DNA from: Closterium sp. Naga37s-1 | Taxonomy: Eukaryota > Streptophyta > Zygnematophyceae > Desmidiales > Closteriaceae | Assembly: GCA_947471745.1 (NCBI GenBank) | Contig: CANJKZ010000464.1 | Span: 1 to 64,000, forward strand | Length of the DNA stretch: 64,000 bases | Reading direction: 5' to 3' | Shown: in pieces, positions 44,001 through 52,928 of the stretch | Layout of the letters: each line of letters begins with the position of its first letter | Numbering within the stretch: the stretch's first letter is position 1 | Position numbers and translations under genes: made by a program | The notes under the pieces: generated by a model | The model's input: the letters and a program-made list of their open reading frames with translations, nothing else | Databases searched by the model: none | What the model was told of the DNA's origin: nothing

Positions 44001-47000
44001 GAGGGGCAGGAGGTGAGGGGCAGGAGGTGAGGGGCAGGAGGTGAGGGGCAGGAGGTGAGGGCAGGAGGTGAGGGGCAGGAGGTGAGGGGCAGGAGGTGAG
44101 GGGCAGGAGGTGAGGGGCAGGAGGTGAGGGGCAGGAGGTGAGGGGCAGGAGGTGAGGGGCAGGAGGTGAGGGGCAGGAGGTGAGGGGCAGGAGGTGAGGG
44201 GCAGGAGGTGAGGGGCAGGAGGTGAGGGGCAGGAGGTGAGGGGCAGGAGGTGAGGGGCAGGAGGTGAGGGGCAGGAGGTGAGGGGCAGGAGGTGAGGGGC
44301 AGGAGGTGAGGGGCAGGAGGTGAGGGGCAGGAGGTGAGGGGCAGGAGGTGAGGGCAGGAGGTGAGGGGCAGGAGGTGAGGGGCAGGAGGTGAGGGGCAGG
44401 AGGTGAGGGGCAGGAGGTGAGGGGCAGGAGGTGAGGGGCAGGAGGTGAGGGGCAGGAGGTGAGGGGCAGGAGGTGAGGGGCAGGAGGTGAGGGGCAGGAG
44501 GTGAGGGGCAGGAGGTGAGGGGCAGGAGGTGAGGGGCAGGAGGTGAGGGGCAGGAGGTGAGGGGCAGGAGGTGAGGGGCAGGAGGTGAGGGGCAGGAGGT
44601 GAGGGGCAGGAGGTGAGGGGCAGGAGGTGAGGGGCAGGAGGTGAGGGGCAGGAGGTGAGGGGCAGGAGGTGAGGGGCAGGAGGTGAGGGGCAGGAGGTGA
44701 GGGGCAGGAGGTGAGGGGCAGGAGGTGAGGGGCAGGAGGTGAGGGGCAGGAGGTGAGGGGCAGGAGGTGAGGGGCAGGAGGTGAGGGGCAGGAGGTGAGG
44801 GGCAGGAGGTGAGGGGCAGGAGGTGAGGGGCAGGAGGTGAGGGGCAGGAGGTGAGGGGCAGGAGGTGAGGGGCAGGAGGTGAGGGGCAGGAGGTGAGGGG
44901 CAGGAGGTGAGGGGCAGGAGGTGAGGGGCAGGAGGTGAGGGGCAGGAGGTGAGGGGCAGGAGGTGAGGGGCAGGAGGTGAGGGGCAGGAGGTGAGGGGCA
45001 GGAGGTGAGGGGCAGGAGGTGAGGGGCAGGAGGTGAGGGGCAGGAGGTGAGGGGCAGGAGGTGAGGGGCAGGAGGTGAGGGGCAGGAGGTGAGGGGCAGG
45101 AGGTGAGGGGCAGGAGGTGAGGGGCAGGAGGTGAGGGGCAGGAGGTGAGGGGCAGGAGGTGAGGGGCAGGAGGTGAGGGGCAGGAGGTGAGGGGCAGGAG
45201 GTGAGGGGCAGGAGGTGAGGGGCAGGAGGTGAGGGGCAGGAGGTGAGGGGCAGGAGGTGAGGGGCAGGAGGTGAGGGGCAGGAGGTGAGGGGCAGGAGGT
45301 GAGGGGCAGGAGGTGAGGGGCAGGAGGTGAGGGGCAGGAGGTGAGGGGCAGGAGGTGAGGGCAGGAGGTGAGGGGCAGGAGGTGAGGGGCAGGAGGTGAG
45401 GGGCAGGAGGTGAGGGGCAGGAGGTGAGGGGCAGGAGGTGAGGGGCAGGAGGTGAGGGGCAGGAGGTGAGGGGCAGGAGGTGAGGGGCAGGAGGTGAGGG
45501 GCAGGAGGTGAGGGGCAGGAGGTGAGGGGCAGGAGGTGAGGGGCAGGAGGTGAGGGGCAGGAGGTGAGGGGCAGGAGGTGAGGGGCAGGAGGTGAGGGGC
45601 AGGAGGTGAGGGGCAGGAGGTGAGGGGCAGGAAGTGAGAGTGAGGGACAGCAGTTGACAAGCACAAAAACCACCCCTTCATGCACGTATGATTTTGCATC
45701 ACCCTCCTCCCCACGAACCGCCTCCGCACACTCTCCCGTTCTTTCCAACCCCATTCTCGAGCGTTTTCCCCCTCCTTGCCCCCAAACCAAATCAGTAATA
45801 GAAACTCAGTGGTTCCATGATAGATTGGATTGGTCCCTCAGCAACCCCCCTCCGCTCCGCGCCCACCAAACCCGCATGTACTCAATCATGCCGCTGCCCT
45901 TCCTTCCTCTCCCGCTCCCACCCTTTCCCTCCGCACTGCTTTGCCTTCCCCTCCCCCCTTCTCCATGCCCTGCTCGCCCCTTCTCCATGCCCTGCTCGCC
46001 CCTGCCGCCCCCTCCGCTCCCCTGCTCGCCCCACCTCGCCAGGTGTGTTTCCGCAACGCGCTCTTCCCGCTGAACCGCCTGCACACGCCGCAGGCAGCGG
46101 ACACGCTGAGGCAGTGGGCGCTGCTGGGCGCAGGGGGGCGCAGCAAGGGCAAGGGCAAGAAGGGCAGGCAGTCGGGTGTGGTGCGCGTGAAAGTGCTGCG
46201 CACCAGCCGCAGCCTGCCGCCCGTGCCCGCCCCGCCGGGATCCCAGGTTGGTGGAGTGGAGAGGGGCGGCGGTAGATAGGTGGGGGGAGAGGGGCGGCGG
46301 TAGATAGGTGGGGGGAGAGGGGTGTGGGGAGAATGGGGGAGAGGGGTGTGGGGAGAATGGGGGAGAGGGGTGTGGGGAGAATGGGGGAGAGGGGTGTGGG
46401 GAGAATGGGGGAGAGGGGTGTGGGGATAATGGGGGAGAGGGGTGTGGGGAGAATGGGGGAGAGGGGTGTGGGGAGAATGGGGGAGAGGGGTGTGGGGATA
46501 ATGGGGGAGAGGGGTGTGGGGAGAATGGGGGAGAGGGGTGTGGGGAGAATGGGGGAGAGGGGTGGTAGTTTGTGGGAGCAGCAGGTTCGTCATATCTCAG
46601 TGGTGCATGTGCAATGCAACGGTGGGGGCGAAACAGCAGGTGAGGAAAAGCAGCAGGTGCGGTATGGTGTGGGAGAGAAAGCATGTTTGTGTGTGGCATG
46701 TTTGCTCACCCCACGGCCCCATGCTCTGCCACTCCCTCCGCTCGCCGCCCTTGCACTCCCCCCGTGTGCACGGGGTGTCAGGCGCTGCCTGCCCTCCCCC
46801 AACCTCTCTCCCTCCCTCCTCTTGCTGTCTGCTCCTCCGCGACCTCCCCAGGTCTCCTCTGCCCCACGGCGCATGAGGTGGCAGGTGATGGTGCTGGAGC
46901 GAGGTAGGATGCAGTCTGCACTGCACATCAATCGTCCCACACTCCTGTTGTGGTCTCCTCCCATCCGTGTCGTCGCGTGACTCAATCCCAGGTGCCTGCT

Positions 47001-48384
47001 GGCAACAGGCACGGCCGCATGCTGTTGGAGCCACGAGCGGGTTAGTGTGCACACCCACCCATCCCATGCTCCCGCTATGTTCTCCTCCCATGCCTGTCTC
47101 CCCTTGGCTCTTACCAGGTGCCCCTCGCCCCGCAGCGCATGCGCTGGCAGCTGACGGTGCTGGAGCGGGAGCAGGGTTAGTCTGCACGACCCCTCACCCC
47201 ATGCTCCTGCCGAGTTCTCCTCGTGCCATCTGTGTCTCCCTGCGACTCAATCCAGCTGCCATCAACCCCTCGGTGCATGCGCTGGCAGCTGACGCCGCTG
47301 GACCGGGAGCAAGGGTGGTCTCCTCTCCATGCCCCTCGCCTCAGCAATGCCCCCCTGTCCGCCTCCCATCTCCTGCCCCGCCCAGGTGCCCCCTGCCCCG
47401 CGGCGCATGAGGTGGCAGGTGACGGTGCTGGAGCGCGAGAGGGGGCGGTCCGTGATGAACGGCCACGAGGTGGCGCGCGTGGCACACGCTCTCTTCCCCG
47501 AGATGCCGCTGCTCATCGCCCGGGTCGGCAAGGCGTCTGCCTCTGACCACGCTCTGCTGCTCAAGGTGCGGTGGGGGGTAAGAGGGAGAGGGGCATGGGA
47601 AGGGTGTGGGTGGGGTGAGGAGCGTCGCAAGGCGCCCGCCTTGGACCACGCGCTGCTGCTGGAGGCGGTGCTTTTGGGGGGCGGTTGTGGTCGCTGGCAG
47701 AGGATTGAAGGGAGAAGGAGCGGTTGGGAAATGTGCTGGGAAAAGGAGTACGAGAGTGGGCACGGGAGGTGGGGGCCTGGGTCAGTACCCATGTGTTTCA
47801 CTTGAGGCCTTGCGTGACCTGAAGCAGCACACCTCCAGGCTGCATTTGACCTCCGTCCCATTTCTTCGCCACTCCTCCATCTGCAACCACATGATTCGAG
47901 CAGCCTCTCTGCACTCCAACTCCCTCCTCACTCCCCCTTTCCCTCTTCTCCCCCCCCCCCCCCCCCCCCCTCTCTCCGACTCCCCTCTCCCCCTTTCCCC
48001 TTCCTTTCGCAGAACACCCTGGTGCTGATATCCCTGCACGGCACGCCGCTCACCACGGCGCTCTTCATGCCGCGCGGCTCAGTGGTGGTGGAGCTCTTCC
48101 CCTACAAGTTCCTCAGCACGCTCTACAAGAAGCTCGCCATGCGCTCCGGCGTGCACTACCTCGCCTGGCGCAACATCCATGACATCAGCGCCTTTTTCCG
48201 CAACTCGTGCATGAAGGACGGGGGGTTCACGCACCTGCCCGAGGAGCAGTGCTGGAATATTCATGAGTGTGTGGCGTGCGCGCGTGATCAGAGCATTACG
48301 AGGGTAGATCGGAGGGAGTTCAAGGAGGTTATGGCCAATGCGAGAATGCTTGTCAGAACGCTTGTTTACAATAATACAGTGTAG
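38071..48384 (+). CDS. GT61-family (DUF563) type II membrane glycosyltransferase, 8 exons
   Basis: Exons by splice signals and phase: 38071-38682 (3' end uncertain), about 39446-39607, 39971-40088, 40646-41512, 42118-42290, 46043-46246, 47386-47565, 48013-48384. Phases agree from exon 3 onward; total about 895 residues. Residues about 131-152 (VAVVAGLLLLLNLSTIYLFF) form a signal anchor after a basic/neutral N terminus, as in Golgi type II enzymes. The C-terminal third has GT61 hallmarks: VCFRNALFPLNRL, RMRWQVTVLERERGRSVMNG and LHGTPLTTALFMPRGSVVVE, with ELFPYKF after it. In this family the usual motif is HGAGLTN, here HGTPLTT, so acceptor or donor use may differ. Members transfer sugars such as xylose, arabinose or GlcNAc; the substrate cannot be read from sequence. 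Exon 4 adds a low-complexity, Q-run segment. Every intron from 1 to 7 holds tandem repeats or copied exon edges. Confidence 0.75.
38766..39330. repeat. Intron 1 minisatellite, 14-bp, about 40 copies
   Basis: CCCATGATGCCTCT repeated almost perfectly, with one extra G near 39083. The long minus-strand open frames over this stretch (MGEASWERHHGRGI type) are by-products of the period. Confidence 0.95.
39725..39805. repeat. Intron 2 repeat, 19-bp, 4 copies
   Basis: Unit CATGCCATGCTCCCATCCA, starting about 39730, with a diverged continuation. Confidence 0.85.
40076..40200 (+). repeat. Copied exon 3 end with donor sites (intron 3)
   Basis: The exon 3 end CACATGACAG followed by GTGGGTGGGTGCCACGTGG is repeated. 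Donor-like junctions ACAG/GT or GCAG/GT fall after 40088, 40117, 40146, 40170 and 40197. The first keeps the frame into exon 4. Confidence 0.85.
40339..40645 (+). repeat. Two decayed copies of the exon 4 start
   Basis: After acceptor-like CCGCAG (40338) and CCCAG (40483) come sequences matching the first roughly 90 bp of exon 4 (functional start 40646). Copy 2 reads PSRLHTASAGMWYADEGVRD compared with PSRLHQPMAGMWYSDEGVRD; copy 1 is more diverged. Spacings are 145 and 162 bp. Confidence 0.85.
41695..42060. repeat. Intron 4 C/T-rich repeat, about 36-bp units
   Basis: About ten units carrying CCCGCCCCTGCAACCCCCCT and TTCCCCTTTCCTTC. The content is like a polypyrimidine tract, and the array ends just before the exon 5 acceptor region. 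Confidence 0.85.
42298..45640. repeat. Intron 5 minisatellite, 14-bp, about 238 copies
   Basis: Unit AGGTGAGGGGCAGG, starting within 10 bp of the exon 5 donor. The first kilobase is degenerate; from about 43020 it is nearly perfect, with occasional single-base losses. Each unit contains CAGGAGGTGAGGGG, a near-consensus 5' splice site on the plus strand. Two minus-strand open frames of about 1000 codons here (SCPSPPAPHLLPLT type) are repeat artefacts. Confidence 0.97.
46262..46565. repeat. Intron 6 repeats (24-bp, 10 copies, plus 36-bp, 2 copies)
   Basis: A 36-bp unit GGGCGGCGGTAGATAGGTGG occurs twice after the exon 6 donor. Then the 24-bp unit GTGTGGGGAGAATGGGGGAG runs from about 46321 to 46562. 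Confidence 0.9.
46852..47385 (+). repeat. Four decayed copies of the exon 7 start
   Basis: Acceptor-like CAG or CCAG is followed by exon 7-like sequence at 46852, 46992, 47118 and 47256, before the functional exon at 47386. Copies 1, 3 and 4 read like RRMRWQVMVLER, QRMRWQLTVLEREQG and a diverged VHALAADAAG-type version in the shifted frame. Copy 2 is weakest. Spacing is 126-140 bp. Confidence 0.85.
47625..47672 (+). repeat. Copied exon 7 end in intron 7
   Basis: Sequence coding KAPALDHALLLE matches the exon 7 end KASASDHALLLK (47527-47565), 97 bp downstream. The AAG/GTGCGG donor has become GAGGCGGTGC. Confidence 0.8.
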
Positions 48385-49458
48385 GCTTGACGTTTTCAGA
48401 GCATTGGTAAATTTTGGTATATCTCAGGGGGCAACTCTAAGTGCTAATATGGATGTATCAATGTTCACTCAAGTAGGTGCTTATTTGAATGGATGAAGCA
48501 ATCTAACCGTTCAATATTCAGCTAAAACGCACTCAACCGTCTACTGAAATGCGTGCGGACTTGCGCCTTGCCTTTGCGATGCTTGTCGACCGTGTACGCA
48601 TTCTCCAACCCTCTGTCAAGCAAATTTACACACCCCGAGGTGGTGTTCCGTGAGCACTTAGTTGATATTGCAAACTACTGGATACGTGTAACAACACTTT
48701 CTAAACGACAGCAGACGACCCGCACGACCGTCGTGACGCTCGAAGGCCGAGAAGACGTCGCGAAGGATCGGGTCCCTCGCTCCACACAATCCCTCCTACG
48801 TACGACAGACTTAGACGCGGTTCGGTAGCTTTAAGAGTGATTTGGCAGGTTTGACGGGCTGGAAGGGTGGTCCTCGAGCCGCGACGAGCTCCCTCGCCAA
48901 CGAAAATAGGTTTGGAGGTCGGTTCAACGCTTGTGATCGAAGAGGAGGAAATGACTCGCAATCACGGAACGTGTACTGGGTCTGCATTAGTAACCTTGCG
49001 CGGTTTCCTCGTCCCGCCTGGCGCTCGTAGCTCTGTCGCCCATTTGCTTATCATCGCGTTTAATTAGTAACAGTGACTCTCCTTTTTCGACCCTGGATGT
49101 CATATTTCGAAAACCTTTAGCAACGCAGCGTCACATGCTGCTCACCCATCAACGCGCGCTTTCGCTTACCGTTGCACGCTCTCCGTAAAGCTTCGTCAGT
49201 TTCCCTGTAGCTTCGTCAGATTCGCCATAGCAACTTAAGGTTTCACCCTGAGAAACACGAGCAGGCGAAGGGAGCAGCAGCGCGTCGTCGAGTGACGCCC
49301 ACAGCAGCACCGCCAACGCGCTCGGCGCTCGGCGCCTGCAGCGCAGCAATCGTCCTTGCTCGCTCGGCACACGCGGTGTTACTATCAGTGAGCCCTGGTG
49401 CGAGGGGAGAGGGGGCATCAAGAGCAGCGCGGGCACACGGGGGGCAGCGAGAGGGGCG
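48385..49458. other. Intergenic region between GT61-like gene and NC2-beta
   Basis: No repeats and no recognisable gene. It should hold the 3' end of the upstream gene and the promoter of the downstream one; I see no clear TATA box or poly-A signal. Confidence 0.4.
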
Positions 49459-51559
49459 ATGGAGGCGGGAGCGAAGCGGCCTGAAGATGTCTCTCTGCCC
49501 AAAGGTACCTACGAGCGCCTTCAAGCCCACCGCTGCCCCGGATGCCTCAAATCCCGCTGTTCTTTGCCGCGCTCTGGCGCTCCAATCTCCACCCTTGGCC
49601 TCTCTGCTCTCCCTGCAACGACTCTAGTCTCTGGGGTGGGGTGCAGCCCCCAGTGCCTGCCGTCCCTCCGCTCCCTTCCTACTCCCACCACCGCCATCGT
49701 TTTATTTCATCTCCGGCATCACCCTCTCCTCTCCCTTTCCCACTTTTTGTTTTATCCTCGCGGGTGATTGTCAGCGACAATGAGTCGGCTAATAAAGGAG
49801 ATGCTGCCACGCGACGTGCGAGTCTCCAAGGACACGCAAGACCTCCTCATGGACTGCTGCCTCGGTGGGTTGCCTCGGGTGGGTTGTCTCGGTGGGTTGC
49901 CTCGGTGGGTTGCCTCGGTGGGTTGCCTCGGTGGGTTGCCTCGGTGGGTTGCCTCATGGACCCCTCATGTTGCCTCGCTGCCTGCCCGGGTGGGTTGAGA
50001 GTGCTTGTATGAACGCAGTGTGTCAAGTTTTCTCACCTCCCACTCCTTCACTCTCCTGCTTGATGGACTTTTCCTCCCCAAGCCCATCCTGCTTGAAGAA
50101 TCATCCAGTGCGCGCAGAAAGGTTTTGTGCCCGCTAATGCCTTATGGTGCGCGCTCGCCTGGGCGTGCTGGCACTGCCACACCGTGCTTCGCGCCCCCCC
50201 CTGCAGAGTTCATCAATCTGATCTCGTCGGAGGCGAATGAGATCTGCAGCAAGGAGGACAAGCGCACCATCGCCCCCGAGCACGTGCTGCAGGCGCTGGA
50301 GGTGAGAGGGGGGGCGGTGGGGTGAGACGGAGGGGTGTGGGGTGAGAGAGAGGACGGTGAGGTGACATCGAAGGCGGTGGGGGTGAGAGAGAGGGCTGTG
50401 GGGTTGGGAGAGAGGACGGTGGGGGCGAGAGAGAGGGTGGTGGGGTTGAGATAGAGGGCGGTGGTGGTGAGTGGTAGAAGTAAACCAGTCCATACCTTCC
50501 CTGCCCGTGCGCTGGCCTTGCCGATTGAATCTCTGGGACACTTTGCTGCCTCTCTTCCTCTCCTACTGCGTCTTTCCTGCTCTTTTGACAGTCCCCCCTC
50601 TTGTGTTGCCTGTCACCCCCTCGCTTGCTCGTGCGCGTGCATGCAGTCGCTGGGCTTCAGCAGCTATCTGGCGGAGGTGCAGGCAGCATACGACCAGCAC
50701 AAGTCTGAAACACTGGTGACCCACGCACGCCCTCACGCCCCTCCACACACTCCCCTCCTCTCGGCCGTGTTCCATGGTGCAACCCACTATTCACCCCATC
50801 GCCTCCACTTGCTCCATTGCCTGCATGGCCTCTTCTGGTTCCGCTGACGCTCGTGGACCTTGAGGCTGCTGCAGCACTCGGGGGGTGCACAGCACAGCCT
50901 GTTGGTTAGCGCACTCGGGGGGTGCACAGCACAGCCTGTTGGTTAGCGCACTCGGGGGGTGCACAGCACAGCCTGTTGGTTAGCGCACACGGCTGCGCCA
51001 CTCATGTGGACTGCATTCTGCTCTGGAGTGACTCGTCTGTGTGTGCCCACCTGTTTGACGCATCCACCAAGCCACCTGCTTGTCTGTCACGGTGTCATAT
51101 CACCAATGAATCTTGGACCAGCATCTCACACCCATCCCCCTCTTTCCCCCCCTGCAGGGGTCACTGCGCGCGCTGGGGTGGTGGAGCAGCAGCAAGCCAT
51201 TCGTGGGACATACATGTCTCTGACAATCTGCCCTGCATGCTCCCCTCTCACCCCCCCACCCCCACCATCTCCCTCCCTGCCCCTCCCTTGCAGGAGTCAC
51301 CACGCACGCTGGGGCAGTCGAGCAGCGGCAAGGGACCTCTGACTGTCTGCCTTGCATGCTCCCCTCCACCCTCCCCTCCTCCATCCTCCTCCTTCCTCCC
51401 CTCCCCGTGCAGGAGTCACCGCGGGCGCTGGGGCGGTCGAGCAGCAGCAAGGCATCGGGGGCGGTGGTGATGAGTGAGGAGGAGGCGATAGCGGAGCAGC
51501 AGAAGATGTTTGCCGAGGCACGCGCTGCCATGCTCAACCTGCAACGGCCCGCCTCCTGA
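49459..51559 (+). CDS. DR1: NC2-beta / Dr1 subunit of negative cofactor 2
   Basis: Five exons: 49459-49504, 49775-49864, 50207-50301, 50647-50715 and 51413-51559. All have GT-AG borders and consistent phases (1, 1, 0, 0), giving a 148-residue protein. Residues about 9-100 form an H2B-like histone fold matching Dr1: DVSLPKATMSRLIKEMLPRD, VRVSKDTQDLLMDCC, EFINLISSEANEICSKEDKR, TIAPEHVLQALESLGFSSYL. NC2-beta pairs with NC2-alpha, binds TBP on DNA and represses or redistributes RNA polymerase II initiation in the nucleus. The tail (MSEEEAIAEQQKMFAEARAA) corresponds to the family's QQ.LFA.AR helix, and the protein ends earlier than animal Dr1 (about 176 residues). Two decayed copies of the exon 5 start precede it, and the exon 2 donor is repeated. 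Confidence 0.93.
49857..49955 (+). repeat. 14-bp repeat at the NC2-beta exon 2 donor, about 7 copies
   Basis: GTGGGTTGCCTCGG starts exactly at the exon 2 splice donor (CTCG/GTGGGT after 49864) and repeats about seven times, with one extra G and one C-to-T change. Each unit recreates the exon end CCTCG and the donor GTGGGT. Confidence 0.9.
50296..50470 (+). repeat. Degenerate GGTGAG repeat at the NC2-beta exon 3 donor
   Basis: Units of about 22-26 bp built on GGTGAGAGAGAGG and GGCGGTGGG begin at the exon 3 end (CTGGAG/GTGAGAGG after 50301). Confidence 0.75.
50868..50992. repeat. 37-bp repeat in NC2-beta intron 4, 3 copies
   Basis: The unit GCACTCGGGGGGTGCACAGC, continuing ACAGCCTGTTGGTTAGC, occurs three times in tandem. 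Confidence 0.9.
51158..51412 (+). repeat. Two decayed copies of the NC2-beta exon 5 start
   Basis: After CCTGCAG (51157) and TTGCAG (51293) come copies of the first 50-60 bp of exon 5 (functional start 51413). Copy 2 reads ESPRTLGQSSSGKG compared with ESPRALGRSSSSKA. Both have the C/T-rich tract and acceptor intact. Spacings are 136 and 119 bp. Confidence 0.88.
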
Positions 51560-52232
51560 TCGCGGCCTCTGCCATGCGCCTCCGTTACATTTGTTGCCTC
51601 CTCGGTGCTCTGATCTGCCTGTACTCTCACTGTGTCTGGTCTGTCACGTTCGAGCTGGTACTGGTGCCATTCTTATGTAGTGCCGTGCCGTCCTCTTTAG
51701 TGCCGTTCTTCTATAGCGCTGTCTCTTTTGTTCTACATGTGCACTGGTTCGTCCCCATAAACAACCGTGCTGCAATGCCTCGTGCTTCCCCTTTTGGCAC
51801 GGCCGTGGGGCGAGCTTGTGGGTGGATGTGCACGGCAGTTCTGGTGGGACGCATGGTGGGATGCCAGTGTAGTGCAGGGCTGTGTTGTGCTGTGTGATCA
51901 TCCCGGTGAATGACATGACATGCATAAAGAGGGCAAGCAGTGGTGAGGGGAGAGCACCAACACAAGAGTGTATGTACTGCTAGGGCTCTAAACAGGAGGG
52001 GCCCCAATCTGGAACCTTTACCACTTCATGCTTCCTAGACTCGGACGAATCTGGGTTTGAATTTGTAGAGTCTCGAAATTTTCAATCTGCTGCTCGTGCA
52101 GTATAAAGAAGGACAATGGTCGATCTATAACAATTCAAACACCACTTTTGAAACATGTCCATAGCCTTGAACACATGTCCAACACACTTAAGTGATCACT
52201 GGAAATCTCTGTAATGCGGTACAGTACGCCAC
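51560..52232. other. Convergent intergenic region
   Basis: Lies between the ends of the plus-strand NC2-beta gene and the minus-strand small gene, so it holds two 3' ends. A plus-strand TGCATAAAG at about 51919 is a weak poly-A-like site. No other gene seen. Confidence 0.4.
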
Positions 52233-52578
52233 TCAGTAGGTGGTGACAGTGGATGAGAGCGACCCCTTCATGGTGACGCCGCAAACTGAAAGCGAAAGCG
52301 TCAAGGCCGAAGGAGAATTGAACAGCCCAGCGTCGACTAACGTCTTCAAGGTGCCGACAGGCTGGGAAGCATAAACGAGCGACACCTTTTCCACAACATT
52401 GCAGCTCCAAACGCCGGTACTAGGATGGACCGTGAATGTGCAGATGAACTCGGCCACAGTGGCGCCTTTACTGTCGATGTACTTGGGATTGGTAAAATCT
52501 CTGGCCGACTTGGCGAGTGTCTTTGAAACGCGGATAGTGAAGTTGGTGGATTGGAACGTGGTTGTGCTGCAAAGGGGA

Positions 52579-52613
<35 letters not shown>

Positions 52614-52928
52614 GGGAGGGAGGGGGAGGCAGGGAGGATGAGAGGTTGCATTTTGCAGGTGCATTAGGAATGATATCTAAGTGAACGTTCAGCGGGGTAG
52701 TAAGAGTGAATGAGTCATGAATACGAATAGTCAGAGAAAGTAGAAAATATATATTCAGCGTGGTAAGAGTGAATGAGTGAATGTGATTGAAAGCATACGT
52801 AGCCATTGTTGAAAAAATACCATTGCCTGGGCTGGGGGAACGCTAAAACCAGGTGAACATTCAACGTGATATGACACTTACACGTTAGCATTCAGCGTGC
52901 TCGAAGCGGTCGACTTGAGATTCGCCAT
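52233..52928 (-). CDS. Small two-exon gene, protein of unknown function (126 aa)
   Basis: On the minus strand the ATG at 52928 begins exon 1 (52928-52882, MANLKSTASSTLNAN). It ends at a consensus donor (AACGT/GTAAGTG). Exon 2 starts at 52566 after TTTGCAG and runs to the stop at 52233-52235. The phases agree and give 126 residues. The protein has no signal peptide, membrane segment or motif that I recognise; it is rich in S, T and V, with likely beta-strands (TVAEFICTFTVHPSTGVWSC). The intron holds a G run of about 31 bases (about 52581-52611), whose length may be unreliable. Consistent splice signals and amino-acid composition support a real gene, but no homology was established. Confidence 0.5.

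Noticed and set aside
42451-45790. Two minus-strand open frames of about 1000 codons (PSPPAPHLLPLTSC type)
   Set aside because: They follow the 14-bp minisatellite in the fifth intron of the GT61-like gene; the period yields a 14-residue cycle in every frame that lacks stops. No gene features.
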